A model generated the notes under the pieces. That model did not search any database and had not been told where the DNA came from. It saw only the letters and a program-made list of their open reading frames with translations. Shown here in pieces: positions 1 through 8,922 of a stretch of 30,104 nucleotides of DNA. The DNA is taken from the NCBI GenBank assembly GCA_030447945.1, contig JAUJNV010000017.1, positions 1-30,104 of the forward strand. Direction: 5' to 3'. Both the position numbers and the translations under genes were made by a program. The stretch comes from Fimbriimonas sp. Lineage in GTDB: Bacteria; Armatimonadota; Fimbriimonadia; Fimbriimonadales; Fimbriimonadaceae. How positions within the stretch are numbered: the stretch's first letter is position 1; each line of letters begins with the position of its first letter.

Positions 1-1
1 C

Positions 2-2467
2 TACAGCCGCACCGGCTTTAAGAGGGGTCTCGATGTGTCGGGAGGCGTGCGCCTGACCTATCGGATGGATACAAGTCGGCTCACGCCTGAGCAGCGGGCC
101 GACGCGAACCTCAGTAGCCGCACTCAAGCCATCCTCTTGAACCGCGCTTCGGGCACGCTCGGAGTGGCGGAGCCCACGGTCATCGCGCGCGGCCAGGATC
201 AGTTCCTCGTCGAGTTGCCCGAGATCAAGGACCTTCAGGAAGCGGAGCGCGTGATGGGCACGAGTGCGCGGATCGAGTTCTATCACGCCCGCAACGTGGC
301 GACCGAAAAGGCGCCGTACCGCCCCTACGAAATTGCGCGAGAAGACGAGTCGGGCCCCAATCCGGCGGTGAGCTTCCGCCGTCGAGGCTCCCCCGACATC
401 ATCAAGCCGGGGTCGCCGGAGTACCAGACCATCATCGCTGGCTGGCAGCCCATCCTCGGCGGAGACGACCTCAAGTCGGCTCAGCCTATTCCCAACCAGA
501 CCGGAGACGGCGTGGTGCCGCAGATGAACTTCACGCCGAAAGGGGCGGAGAAGATGGAGGAGTGGAGCCGCCGGACCTTCGACCGGGGGGAGTATCTGGC
601 TTCGGTGCTGGACCAGAGAGTGCTGAGCATCAACCCGGTACAGCGGGGCGAGATCCTCAGCGACAACGCGTTCATTTCGGGAAGCTTCACGCCGCAGTAC
701 GTCAGGACCTTCACAACCCTGCTGAACTCCGGCGCCCTCCCTGTGGACCTTCTGATCCAGAGCAGCGAGAAGGTTGACGCCACGATCGGGACGGAAGCCC
801 TCAACCGGATCCTCATTGGCGGTGCCGCGGCGTTTGCGTTTACCGCCTTGTTCCTGCTGGCGTATTACGCGTTTCCCGGCTTGGTCGCCCTGCTCGCGCT
901 CGGCCTGTACGTCCTCTTCACTGTCACGGTTCTGCAGCTCATCAACGCCACCTTCTCGCTGGCGACCATCGCGGGCTTCATCCTCTCGATCGGCATGGCG
1001 GTGGACGCCAACATCCTCGTCTTCGAGCGTTTCAAGGAGGAGATGAAGGCCGGCAAGTCCCTGCTGAGCGCCATCCAGCTTGGCTTCAGCCGGGCCCTTC
1101 CGGCCATCGTCGACTCGAACGCCTGTACCATCCTGACGTCGCTCGTCTTGCTGAACCTGGGCACGGGGCCCGTGAAGGGGTTCGCGACGTCGCTGATCAT
1201 CGGCGTCGCGATCTCGCTGTTCACTGCGGTGGTCGTGACCCGCTCGCTGCTCATCTTCCTCGTCGGCTCCGGCATCGGCTCCAATCCGAAGTGGTACGCG
1301 GTCGACCGTAACTGGTTCGGCGAGAGGCTCGAGGCGACGGCGGACAAGAAGCCGCTCCAGATCGTCAACAAGCCCAAGCTCTGGTTCGGCATCTCGCTGG
1401 CCACGATCGTCCCGGGGCTCATTTTCATCGGCCTCGGCGGCTTTAAGCCCAACGTCGAGTTTCGCGGCGGGTACGAAGCATCTTATGCGGTCTCGGGCAC
1501 AGGCATCAGCGGCGAGACCATCGTGCGAAACCTAGAGCGGAACGGCTTTCCGGGGGGCAACGTCAAGTTCGGCACGGCGGCGAACAACGAGCGAATCGCC
1601 TACATCACGCTTCCGCCGCACCCACAACTTCAAGTGAAGGACGTGGATCGGGCCGCCATTGTCGCGCAGGCGGCCGATCTCGACCCGAAGAAGAGCCGGA
1701 ACTTTACGCTCATCGGCCCCGCCGTGCAGGCGGAGACGCGCAACAATGCCATCCTCGGCGTGCTCATCTCGTCGGTGCTGATCACCGTGTTCCTCGCCAT
1801 TCGCTTCGGCGTCGCCGTTGGAGGCTTCCTGCCCGGGCTTCGGTTCGGGTTCTCCGCCATCGGTGCCCTGCTGCACGACATCCTCGTGGTGGTCGGCCTG
1901 GCGGCGGTGGTCGGCTACTTCATGGGGTGGGAGATCAGCGCGCTGTTCATCACGGCGATGCTGACGATCATCGGCTTCTCCGTCCACGACACGATCGTCA
2001 TCTTCGACCGCATCCGAGAGAATTTGAGCAAGCCGTTGCCGGGCGAGGATCTCGCCCATCTCATGAACCGATCGATCACGCAGTCGTTCGCCCGGTCGAT
2101 CAATACGTCCATGACGGTCATCGTGACGATGATCATCCTGATTGCCTACGGCACCACGACGCCGGACCTCAAATTCTTCGTCGTCGCGATGCTCATCGGC
2201 ATCCTCTCCGGCACGTACTCGCCGATCTACAACGCGGCTCCCATTCTTTATCTTTGGGACCGGGCGGTAGGGAAGAGGCTGGGCGAGGAGCACTCGCTCA
2301 TCGGTATGGCGCGGGCGGGGCAGGAACGGAACCGCGTCGTCGTTCCTACGACGGCCGAACCCGTTGCTCAAGGAGCGGGAGGGCGCTCCTACGGGCAGGT
2401 GCGGCGGCGAGCCAACGCTCCGGCGACGAAGCGGGCGATCGCCGATATCGAGGATAGGGAGCCCTAG
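2..2467 (+). CDS. secDF: Protein translocase subunit SecDF (fused SecD-SecF), 5' end outside window
   Basis: Fused SecD and SecF, the proton-driven membrane subunits that help the SecYEG/SecA channel pull proteins across the inner membrane. The reading frame is open to the left edge and already encodes the SecD N-terminal motif GLDVSGGVRLTY there, so the GTG at 35 is internal and the true start lies upstream. About 821 codons are visible. Order: a periplasmic P1-like region, then the SecD membrane block with the conserved GMAVDANILVFERFKEE motif (around 970-1050). A second periplasmic region follows, then the SecF block with IGFSVHDTIVIFDRIRENL (around 1970-2030). The tail is basic and probably cytoplasmic. 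No frameshift is visible. It ends convergently with the minus-strand gene at 2540. Identification is secure; only the N-terminus is missing. Confidence 0.97.
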   Translation, partial: YSRTGFKRGLDVSGGVRLTYRMDTSRLTPEQRADANLSSRTQAILLNRASGTLGVAEPTVIARGQDQFLVELPEIKDLQEAERVMGTSARIEFYHARNVATEKAPYRPYEIAREDESGPNPAVSFRRRGSPDIIKPGSPEYQTIIAGWQPILGGDDLKSAQPIPNQTGDGVVPQMNFTPKGAEKMEEWSRRTFDRGEYLASVLDQRVLSINPVQRGEILSDNAFISGSFTPQYVRTFTTLLNSGALPVDLLIQSSEKVDATIGTEALNRILIGGAAAFAFTALFLLAYYAFPGLVALLALGLYVLFTVTVLQLINATFSLATIAGFILSIGMAVDANILVFERFKEEMKAGKSLLSAIQLGFSRALPAIVDSNACTILTSLVLLNLGTGPVKGFATSLIIGVAISLFTAVVVTRSLLIFLVGSGIGSNPKWYAVDRNWFGERLEATADKKPLQIVNKPKLWFGISLATIVPGLIFIGLGGFKPNVEFRGGYEASYAVSGTGISGETIVRNLERNGFPGGNVKFGTAANNERIAYITLPPHPQLQVKDVDRAAIVAQAADLDPKKSRNFTLIGPAVQAETRNNAILGVLISSVLITVFLAIRFGVAVGGFLPGLRFGFSAIGALLHDILVVVGLAAVVGYFMGWEISALFITAMLTIIGFSVHDTIVIFDRIRENLSKPLPGEDLAHLMNRSITQSFARSINTSMTVIVTMIILIAYGTTTPDLKFFVVAMLIGILSGTYSPIYNAAPILYLWDRAVGKRLGEEHSLIGMARAGQERNRVVVPTTAEPVAQGAGGRSYGQVRRRANAPATKRAIADIEDREP

Positions 2468-2473
2468 CCCTGT

Positions 2474-2517
2474 CTGCCCCCGCCGCTGACGGGCTAGATA
2501 TGCGGCTGGCGGGGCAG
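2474..2517. terminator. Possible bidirectional terminator hairpin between convergent genes
   Basis: CTGCCCC(C)GCC at 2474-2484 pairs with GGCGGGGCAG at 2508-2517, a stem of about 10 bp with one bulged C, between the stop of secDF (2467) and the convergent stop at 2540. There is no clear T-tract on either strand, so termination strength is uncertain. Confidence 0.35.
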
Positions 2518-2539
2518 CGGCCGGGGGGAAGCGGCGGCT

Positions 2540-3467
2540 TTACGCGAATAGACGCAGCGCCTCGGCGGAGCCGGGAGCGAAGCCGGCGCGCTCAAGAAGG
2601 CCGACTACCTGGCTCAGGTTGCTTCGCATGGCATTCCTGGAATCCTCGCCGAGCGGTTCCCCGGCGTCGTCGTAGATGTGTCCGCCGATCGCCGCGCCGA
2701 TCGCATCCGCGACGCTGAACAGACCCTCCAGCGCTTGAGCCGGCGTGGGGCAGAGCGGGACGTTGAAGCCGAGGCTCACCCCTTCGTGCGACTCGCCCCT
2801 CCACGGCGGCGAGGAGAAAGCTTCCGTCGAGCCTCCGATGGGGGAGACGCTGAGCAAGGGGGACGGGTGACGAGCGGCGGCCCAGTCGAACGAGCCGACC
2901 GGCGAGAAGGCGAGGCCGAGCTTTGAGCAGACGATCCAAAGATCCGTTCGGCGACCGTACTCGGGGGGGATGGGTGCCACGCTGAGCCCCACCCCCACGT
3001 CCAAGTTGTTCCGGATGTCCGTCAGGGCCGACGGCTACGTCCACGTCCTCCGCCGGGGGAAGCGGGAAGCGCGCCGAGAGATCCCTTGGGCGAAGCCCTC
3101 GGCCGTCGAAAGAGCCGCCTTGCCGAGGCGGTGGAGAGGGTTCCGGTCGGTGAAAGGTAGTCCCAGGCGAGGGCGAGAGAATCATAGGAGCCGTCGGTGG
3201 AAGCATCGAGGGCGCGCCATGCGTCGTCCGACGGGCGCATCGCGAATAGGTACGGCTGGCCGAGGGTGGGGAACCAGTCCGCGTCGAGCAGGCGGGCGGC
3301 TTGCGCGGCGGGCACGGAACGGGGCCCCACGAGCTCGACGGTGAACTGCACTTTCGGTGCAACGGCCCCGGCTTGTCCGGGGCAGCGACCTGCGGAGTCG
3401 GAAGAGCAATGGCCGAGTCGGGCGCGAGGGGCGGGTCGAAGAGGCTTACCGCCGGGTCCTGGCTCAC
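2540..3467 (-). CDS. Protein with ZipA C-terminal-like domain, read in three frames (frameshifted)
   Basis: The coding signal runs from a GTG at 3467, which overlaps the era stop as GTGA, to the TAA at 2540 (about 308 aa). It moves through three frames. The first covers roughly 3467-3360. The second covers 3360-3130 and contains FTVELVGP and LLDADWFPTLGQPYLFAM. The third covers about 3030-2540 and contains DIRNNLDVGVGLS and VSLGFNVPLCPTP. The C-terminal part resembles the ZipA C-terminal domain, which binds FtsZ: a hydrophobic strand ending in VP, then ALEGLFSVADAIGAAIGGHI, a DD-G-PL turn (DDAGEPLGED) and a final helix. No N-terminal membrane anchor is visible, unlike E. coli ZipA; the N-terminus is proline-rich. 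Several single-base errors are the likeliest cause of the frame changes; real decay is the alternative. The family call rests on pattern only. Confidence 0.5.
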
Positions 3468-4456
3468 TCGCTGTACTCCAACTCCTGCAAGACGCGAGGG
3501 TTCATGCGCCAGCCCTCCTGCACCTTGACGTGGAGCCCGAGAAAGATCCGCTGGCCGAGCAGCTCCTCGATCTCGGCGCGGGCCTCGGTACCGATCTTCT
3601 TCAAGAACGTTCCCCCCTTGCCGATGATGATCGCGCGCTGGCTCGCCTTCTCGACGATGATCGTCGCCTCGATGCGCACGAGATCTCCCTCCGCCTCCCA
3701 GTTGTCGATCAGGACCGCCGTCGCATGCGGTATCTCCTGTCGCGTCGCCTGAAGGATTTTTTCCCGCACCAGCTCCCCCACGAGGAAGCGGCTCGACTGG
3801 TCCGTGAACTCATCCTCTGGGTACATCGGATCGCCTTCAGGCAGCACTTGGACGATCATCTCAACCAACCGGTCGACGTTGTGGCCCCGGTTGGCGGTCG
3901 TCAGCATGTACTTCTCGGTGGGGTAAAGGGCGGTATAGGCGGCGACGTTCCGCTCGACGTCCTCGGCTTTGAGGAGGTCCATCTTGTTGAGGCAGAGAAG
4001 CAGATGGGGACCGTCCGCAGGCCGCCCGGAAGCCGATGCAGCAATCTCAGTCCCCGCTTCAGAGGCCTGGTCCACTTCGGCAGAAGGCTCCTCCGCGCGG
4101 GTCGTGGGCACTACGAGCTTGGCGATCTGCTTGTCTACTTCACCCGGATGGTGGGACCCATCGGCAACGACCAAAATCGCATCCACATCCGCCAGAGCGC
4201 CGCGCGCTTGTTCCACCATCGACTTCGCGAGCGTCGTGTGAGCCTCGTGGATGCCGGGCGTGTCGATGAACACGATCTGGTATCCCGCACCGTTGACGAT
4301 CCCCATGACGCGGCGGCGCGTTGTTTGCGGCTTGTTGCTGACGATGGAGACCTTCTGGCCGACGATCCGGTTGAGCAGGGTGCTCTTGCCCACGTTGGGC
4401 TTCCCGATGAGGGCGACCATGCCAGAGCGGAAGGGAGCGGGTGGTTCGGGGTTCAT
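3464..4456 (-). CDS. era: GTPase Era (16S rRNA maturation / 30S assembly)
   Basis: Era binds the 3' end of 16S rRNA and checks small-subunit assembly, cycling with GTP. The 330-aa protein has G1 GKPNVGKS (18-25), switch residues PQTTRRR (43-49), G3 DTPG (65-68) and G4 NKMD (157-160). A C-terminal KH domain contains IIIGKGGTFLKKIG. It is about 30 aa longer than E. coli Era. The extra length is a low-complexity Ala/Glu/Ser-rich stretch at about 117-149, just before G4, where the family normally has a short loop. The frame is intact. It lies 3 bp after the GH42-like gene stop, and its own stop overlaps the next GTG start, so translational coupling is likely. Identification is secure. Confidence 0.97.
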   Translation of the reverse strand: MNPEPPAPFRSGMVALIGKPNVGKSTLLNRIVGQKVSIVSNKPQTTRRRVMGIVNGAGYQIVFIDTPGIHEAHTTLAKSMVEQARGALADVDAILVVADGSHHPGEVDKQIAKLVVPTTRAEEPSAEVDQASEAGTEIAASASGRPADGPHLLLCLNKMDLLKAEDVERNVAAYTALYPTEKYMLTTANRGHNVDRLVEMIVQVLPEGDPMYPEDEFTDQSSRFLVGELVREKILQATRQEIPHATAVLIDNWEAEGDLVRIEATIIVEKASQRAIIIGKGGTFLKKIGTEARAEIEELLGQRIFLGLHVKVQEGWRMNPRVLQELEYSE

Positions 4457-4459
4457 CCG

Positions 4460-7400
4460 CTACTCCCTCTTCCGGAACATTACGCTCATGCCCAGGTCGT
4501 CGAACTGGGCCACCGGCGGCGCTCCGGACGGGGGCGGACCGCCGCGCCGACTGGTCGTCTCCTCGCCGTCCCGGTCGCCACCGCGCCCGCCGCGGCGACG
4601 CCTTCGCCTTCGAGCGCCTCCGTCGGGGTCGTCCCCCTGAGGCTCGGGAGCTGGGGGCTCCTCGTCGAGGATCGCCTGCGGACGGAGGAACCACTCGTCG
4701 GCGACGTCGTCCGAGTCGCTCCCCTCGATCCAGGCGTTCAGTTTCATAATCGGAACGTCGAAGTTCGCCGCGTCGTGATGGACGTTCACCTCACGAGGCG
4801 GCAGCTCGGCCATCCGCAGGAGATCTTCTGGATCCTTTTCCAGCAAGGACTCGATGTCCGCGCGGGTGCCGACGAGGAAGACGTGGGTCGAGCCGTCTAC
4901 GGCGGTGAATCGGAGGTTCGTCGTGTCCTCAGCGACCCACTCGCGGGAGAGGAGATTGTACGCCGACCACTTGTCCGGCAGAGTGACCGTGCGCGGGCCG
5001 GCACCCGCGCAGTGGACGGTGCAGAAGGGGGGCCGGACGTGGACGACATCCTCGTGGAAGTTCCAGACGTGCGCGCCCGCCATGCCCGCCAACGCCCGGA
5101 TCAGGGCCGGATTGACGACCGGCTCACCGAGGAATACGCTGGTCCAGCGCAGGGACCGGTCGCCGTCTCCGTCGAACTCGCGGACGACGAAGCTGGGCAG
5201 CCCCGTCTGGGAGTACTCGCCGAGAACCAGAGCGTTCTCTGGAATGGCGAAGTAGCTCGGCTCCAGCCCCTTGCTGGCGATGACCGTGCGATCCGCGAAC
5301 GCTTCGGAAAGGGGGTGGCGGCGGTTCAAGATGGTCGTCCCCGGCCGGCTGTAGAAGGGTTGCGGCTTGAGCGCGATGCCCGTCACCTCGCGCGCGCGCT
5401 CCAAGGACTCGCGGCCCGCGTCGAAGAGACCCGCCGCGTAGAGCCAGAACAGCACCTTGCCGTCCCGCTGAAGCCGCGACTTGATCGCGGCGCGCAGCTC
5501 GGGGCGGATATCCCAGGCGTTCAGGAACAGATAGAGCTTGCTCTCCGGGAACCGCTCGCGGTGGGCCAGATCACTGAGCAGGTAGAAGCCGGCGTTGACG
5601 CCGGCTCGGAGCGCCGATTCGCGGACGTTCTGCACGAGCAGCGTGAACGCGGTGGGGTCGACGAGATAGGCCAGCGCCCGCTCGTCGACGAAGATGGCGA
5701 CCTCGGGATCACCGAGGGGCGCGGCCATGCGCTGGGTCAGGGCTTCGCGCACGCGTGTCGCCCGCTCCCAGACGCTTGCGGTGGTCAACCAGCCGTTGCC
5801 CCACAGGTCCATCCAGGCGACGCCGCTGCCGTGGGCCATCGCCGCTCCCGCACCGCGCCAGTGGACGCTCTCCAAGGCCTGGGGGGTCTTGATGACGGGG
5901 TTGTAGTCGTCCGGCTCGTGGCCCTTGCTCAGCGAGGTCTTGAAGTCCTCCTCGCTCAGGAACAGCTTGCCGTTCAGCGCGAAGCTGTCGATCGGTCCCG
6001 GGAACGGCGCCGCGCCGCCCGGTTCGCGGCTGCGGTAGCTCGGGGGTCCGGCGATAAAGTCGATCTCGGCGGTGCGCAGGAGCTTGCCCAGGGAGAGGTG
6101 GCCGCTCTGGGGGTGCGACCACTCGAAGGTGTAGCCGTACGAGCACCCGACGAGGAAGTAGCCCTCGCTGGCCTCCTTCGCCGCCTGAGCGAGCTCACCG
6201 ATCCGCTGCACGGTGGCGTCGCTGAGGAAGAGGTGGTAGTCGACGTAGCGCCGCTGGCGGCGCGACGATCGGACGAACTTCTCGCCCTCCGCGCCTTCGG
6301 GCTGATACTCCGGCACGCCGACACTGTCGAACCGGGCGCTGCCGTCGAACCAGGAGGCGCGCAGCGTCACCTCATCGTCCAGGTAGCGCGTCTTGGCCCA
6401 GTCGCGGAACTTGGTTTTGGCGGCGGGTGAGGTGTCGTAGCCGAGTCCGTCGGCAAGGAACCACTCGCCCCGCTCCAGGTTCACGCCCATGATGGTGTCG
6501 CTGGCGTCGAGCAGCCGAAGCTTCCCGACGAACCGGCTTAGGCATTCCTCGGCGTCCCGCCAGAACTCGTCGTCGCAAACGCTGGGTTCGGCGTCCCCGC
6601 CGTCCGCCGTGCGGTAGGCGGCGTGCCGGTATCGCTCCTGCCAAGCGGGCGGGGCGCCGAAGACCAGGCGGAACACGACCTGCGCCTGAGGATCGACGGC
6701 GAGAGACTTGGTCAGCATGTAGGCTGCGAACGCGACGCTGTCGCCGACGGCGGCGAGGTTCACCTCAAGGTCCACGAGGTACGAGTGGACGTGGATGCCG
6801 GACTCGCTGGCCATCCGCATCTCCTCCAGCACCGTCTCGGCGCGGCGCTCGTCCGACGGGCTGTGGAAGAAGGCGACGGGCGGATAGACCCGCCCCTGGC
6901 GTACCAGTGTCGGCAGCCCGTCGCGCAGAACGACCTGAGGGGCGTCCGCGGGAATGGCCAGTGGCGGCTTGACCTTCGGCTTTTCCAGTTCGCGCCCTTG
7001 GGAGCCGCGGCGGCTTTCGGCCGGGGAGCTTCCGGCTCGGCTTCCGCTACCGGCTCTGCGGACGCCGTGGCAACCTCTTCGGCGGCTTCATCCTGCGGTC
7101 GGCCCCGCCGCCGCCGTCGCCTTCGGCCGGATTTCTCCTCGTCGGCGTCGGCCGCCCCTTCGGCCGCTGCCTCGGATCCCGCCTGGCCGCTTTGCTCGAC
7201 GGCCGTCGGCAGTTTTTGGCGAGGGCGCCAAATGGGCACGGGAAGGTCGTCCGCCAGGGGTTCGTCCTCGGGTGAGGCGGGCGCGGCAGCTTTCGGCGCC
7301 GCCTTTGCCCTTGTGCTCGTCGCGAACGGGATCCACGCGCCTGCTTGGGCTCTTCCGTGGGCCCGGGCTCCTCTACCGGAACCGGCTCTTGCGCCGCCGT

Positions 7401-7724
7401 CGGCGCCGGAGCGCGAGCGCTGAGTTCTGGCCCGCGGCGGCCTTGGCGGGCGTCCGGGAGCGGCTGCGGCTTCAGCGGGCCGGCCTGCGGCCGGGGCTGC
7501 GTCGGCTGACGGGGCGGGTTCGGGAGAGTGGGCTCCAAGGGCGCGGCCTTGCGGCGCGAGACCCTTGCCGGCTTGGCCTCGGGGCGCAGCCTGAGATTCG
7601 GCGGCTTCAGGCGGCTCGACGGGGGCGGTGGTGGCCTTTCGGCGGCGGCTGCGGACCGGAGCGGCTTCTTCGGGCGGGGTCGGTTCGGTGGCGACGGGGG
7701 CTTTTCTAGCTTCTTGCGGGGCAT
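4460..7724 (-). CDS. GH42-like glycoside hydrolase family protein with arginine-rich disordered tails (frameshifted in the N-terminal part)
   Basis: The longest clean frame is 6832-4460, but coding continues upstream in shifted frames to ATG 7724 (MPRKKLEK), giving about 1,085 aa. Shifts are near 6990, 7300 and 7690. The N-terminal 250 or so residues are Pro/Ala/Glu-rich and contain a seven-arginine run (GRRRRRRRGRPQ). The core resembles GH42: LPTLVRQGRVYPPVAFFHSP, GVNLERGEWF (candidate for the N-E acid/base region), FRDWAKTRYLDDEVTLRASW, and later a trimerisation-like block with WMDLWGNGWLTTASVWERA and DPEVAIFVDERALAYLVDP. The C-terminus again carries an arginine/RGG tail. No signal peptide is visible, so it is probably cytosolic. 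It overlaps the HAD gene's 3' end by 19 bp and sits directly before era. Substrate and activity cannot be stated; a non-catalytic role is possible. Confidence 0.6.
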
Positions 7725-8408
7725 GGGGTTTGTAGGAAAGACGTAGTGGCCCACTCGAGAAGCGCCTCGGGCGCTTCGAAAAGCAGGTCGGGGCGCTCGG
7801 CCAGCAGCGTCACGCGGTCGGACGCGCCATAGGCGACGGCGACGGAAGCGACGCCCGCGCCACGAGCGCAACGTATGTCGTAAATCGAGTCTCCGACCAT
7901 CACCGCGCTGCTCGATGCGACGCCCAGGCGGTCGCAGGCGAGCCGTGCGCTCTCCGGGTCGGGCTTAGGAAGGGCGACGTCGGACGCGCATACAGTCGCG
8001 TCGACGTGGGGTGCTCCCGGAAAGTTGCGCAGAAACAGCTCGAGCTCGGTTCCGTTCTTGCTGGTGACGAGCGCGGTGCCTTGGCCACGCGCCTTGCAAA
8101 AGGCGAGAGTTTGGAGCGCCGCGGGGAAGACCCGTTCGTGCTCTTTGTGCGTTTGGAAGCGCGAAATCGCGTAGGAGGTCATCTCCGCCAGCTCATCCGA
8201 ACCGGGTTGCCGACCAGTGACCAGCGGAATCTGCGCTCGGAGGGGCATCCCGATCAGGGCCCGAATCTCCTCTCGGCGGGCGCAGGCCCATGTATCGCTC
8301 GAAGGTGTCTCCGAGGCCGAGGATGATGGTTTCGAGGCTGTCTACTAGAGTGCCGTCAACATCGAACAGCACCGCATCGAAGTCGGCCAGCGAGGGGCCC
8401 TGAGGCAT
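7706..8408 (-). CDS. HAD-superfamily phosphatase, phosphoglycolate phosphatase-like (one frameshift)
   Basis: HAD hydrolases use an aspartyl-phosphate intermediate to dephosphorylate small metabolites. Motif I DAVLFDVDGTLVDS lies at residues 11-24 after ATG 8408. Motif II is ALVTSKNG, motif III lysine is in ALPKPDPES, and motif IV is MVGDSIYDI. An extra base near 8275 breaks the frame between RYMGLRPP and the downstream EEIRALIGMPL-like continuation; removing it gives about 233 aa, normal for the Gph/PpaX group. It is the first gene of the minus-strand operon that runs through era. A TANNNT box 5 nt upstream of the start suggests a leaderless mRNA. The exact substrate is not readable from sequence. 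Confidence 0.85.
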
Positions 8409-8413
8409 CTTGC

Positions 8414-8419
8414 AGAGTA
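8414..8419 (-). promoter_or_regulatory. Putative -10 box (TACTCT) of leaderless type for the HAD-era operon
   Basis: On the minus strand TACTCT lies 5 nt before the ATG at 8408. No Shine-Dalgarno sequence fits in the gap. It matches the TANNNT pattern seen at other starts in this window. Confidence 0.55.
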
Positions 8420-8444
8420 TGGCAGATAGCGGCCTCCCAGCGGC

Positions 8445-8450
8445 TATTAT
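8445..8450 (+). promoter_or_regulatory. Putative -10 box (TATTAT) of leaderless type for ridA
   Basis: TATTAT is followed by six bases and then the ATG at 8457, so transcription would start at or next to the start codon. No convincing -35 box is visible. It is divergent from the HAD operon promoter 26 bp away. Confidence 0.6.
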
Positions 8451-8456
8451 CGACGA

Positions 8457-8836
8457 ATGCTCCGCGAGCCGTTCTCCACCACCACCGCGCCCGGAGCCAT
8501 CGGGCCCTACAGCCAGGCCGTGCGCGCCGAAGGCGCTTCCTCTTCCTCAGCGGCCAGATCCCCCTGACTGCGGGCGGCGACTTGATCCAGGGAACGCCGG
8601 CGGCGCAAGCGGAGCAATCGCTGAAAAACCTGTCGGCTGTGCTGGGAGCGGCGGGGCTGTCAATGGCAAACGTGGCCAAGACCACGATCTTCCTCTCCTC
8701 GATGGACCACTTCGCCCAGGTAAACGAGGTGTACGCGGGGTTCTTCGGCGAGGAGCCGCCCGCCCGCTCCACGGTCGCCGTAGCGGGCCTTCCGCGGGGA
8801 GTCGACGTGGAGATTGAGGCGATAGCGGTTTATTGA
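8457..8836 (+). CDS. ridA: RidA/YjgF family reactive imine deaminase (one frameshift)
   Basis: RidA hydrolyses reactive enamine/imine intermediates released by PLP enzymes such as threonine dehydratase. ATG 8457 gives MLREPFSTTTAPGAIGPYSQAV, the family N-terminal signature. A missing base near 8533 then breaks the frame; restoring it gives FLFLSGQIPLTAGGDL and continues into IQGTPAAQAEQSLKNLSAVL, and near the end PARSTVAVAGLP with the substrate-binding arginine. The repaired length is 126 aa, the usual size. The reading downstream of the shift starts artificially at 8582. It is divergent from the HAD gene with 48 bp between starts. The identification is strong; the frameshift is most likely a sequencing error. 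Confidence 0.9.
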
Positions 8837-8844
8837 GGGTGATG

Positions 8845-8916
8845 CGGTATTACGGTATTGCGGTATTGGGATCTTCCGGAATACCGAAACACCGCAACAC
8901 CGTAATACCGTAACGC
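8845..8916. repeat. Nine contiguous degenerate octamers forming an inverted repeat
   Basis: The stretch reads in perfect 8-base phase. CGGTATTA, CGGTATTG and CGGTATTG are followed by the spacer GGATCTTC. Then come CGGAATAC, CGAAACAC, CGCAACAC, CGTAATAC and CGTAACGC. The first three are reverse complements of the later consensus, so 8845-8868 pairs with 8887-8910 at about 21 of 24 positions. It fills the whole gap between ridA (stop 8836) and ATG 8923. It is unlike a CRISPR (units too short, no spacers). Confidence 0.8.
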
Positions 8917-8922
8917 CGCCCC

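Noticed and set aside
35..37. GTG at 35 as the start of secDF
   Set aside because: The frame is open upstream to the window edge and already encodes the conserved GLDVSGGV motif across this codon.
1532..2371. A 279-codon minus-strand frame within secDF
   Set aside because: It is antisense to the conserved SecF membrane block; its composition (Arg/Asp/His) is that of a shadow.
3197..6430. A 1,077-codon open frame on the plus strand
   Set aside because: It lies antisense to era and to the GH42-like gene, whose motifs are clear. The composition is Arg/Asp/Gly/Val-rich, typical of antisense frames in G+C-rich DNA, and no family motif is visible.
8845..8916. CRISPR array
   Set aside because: The units are 8 bases with no spacers and there is no cas gene.
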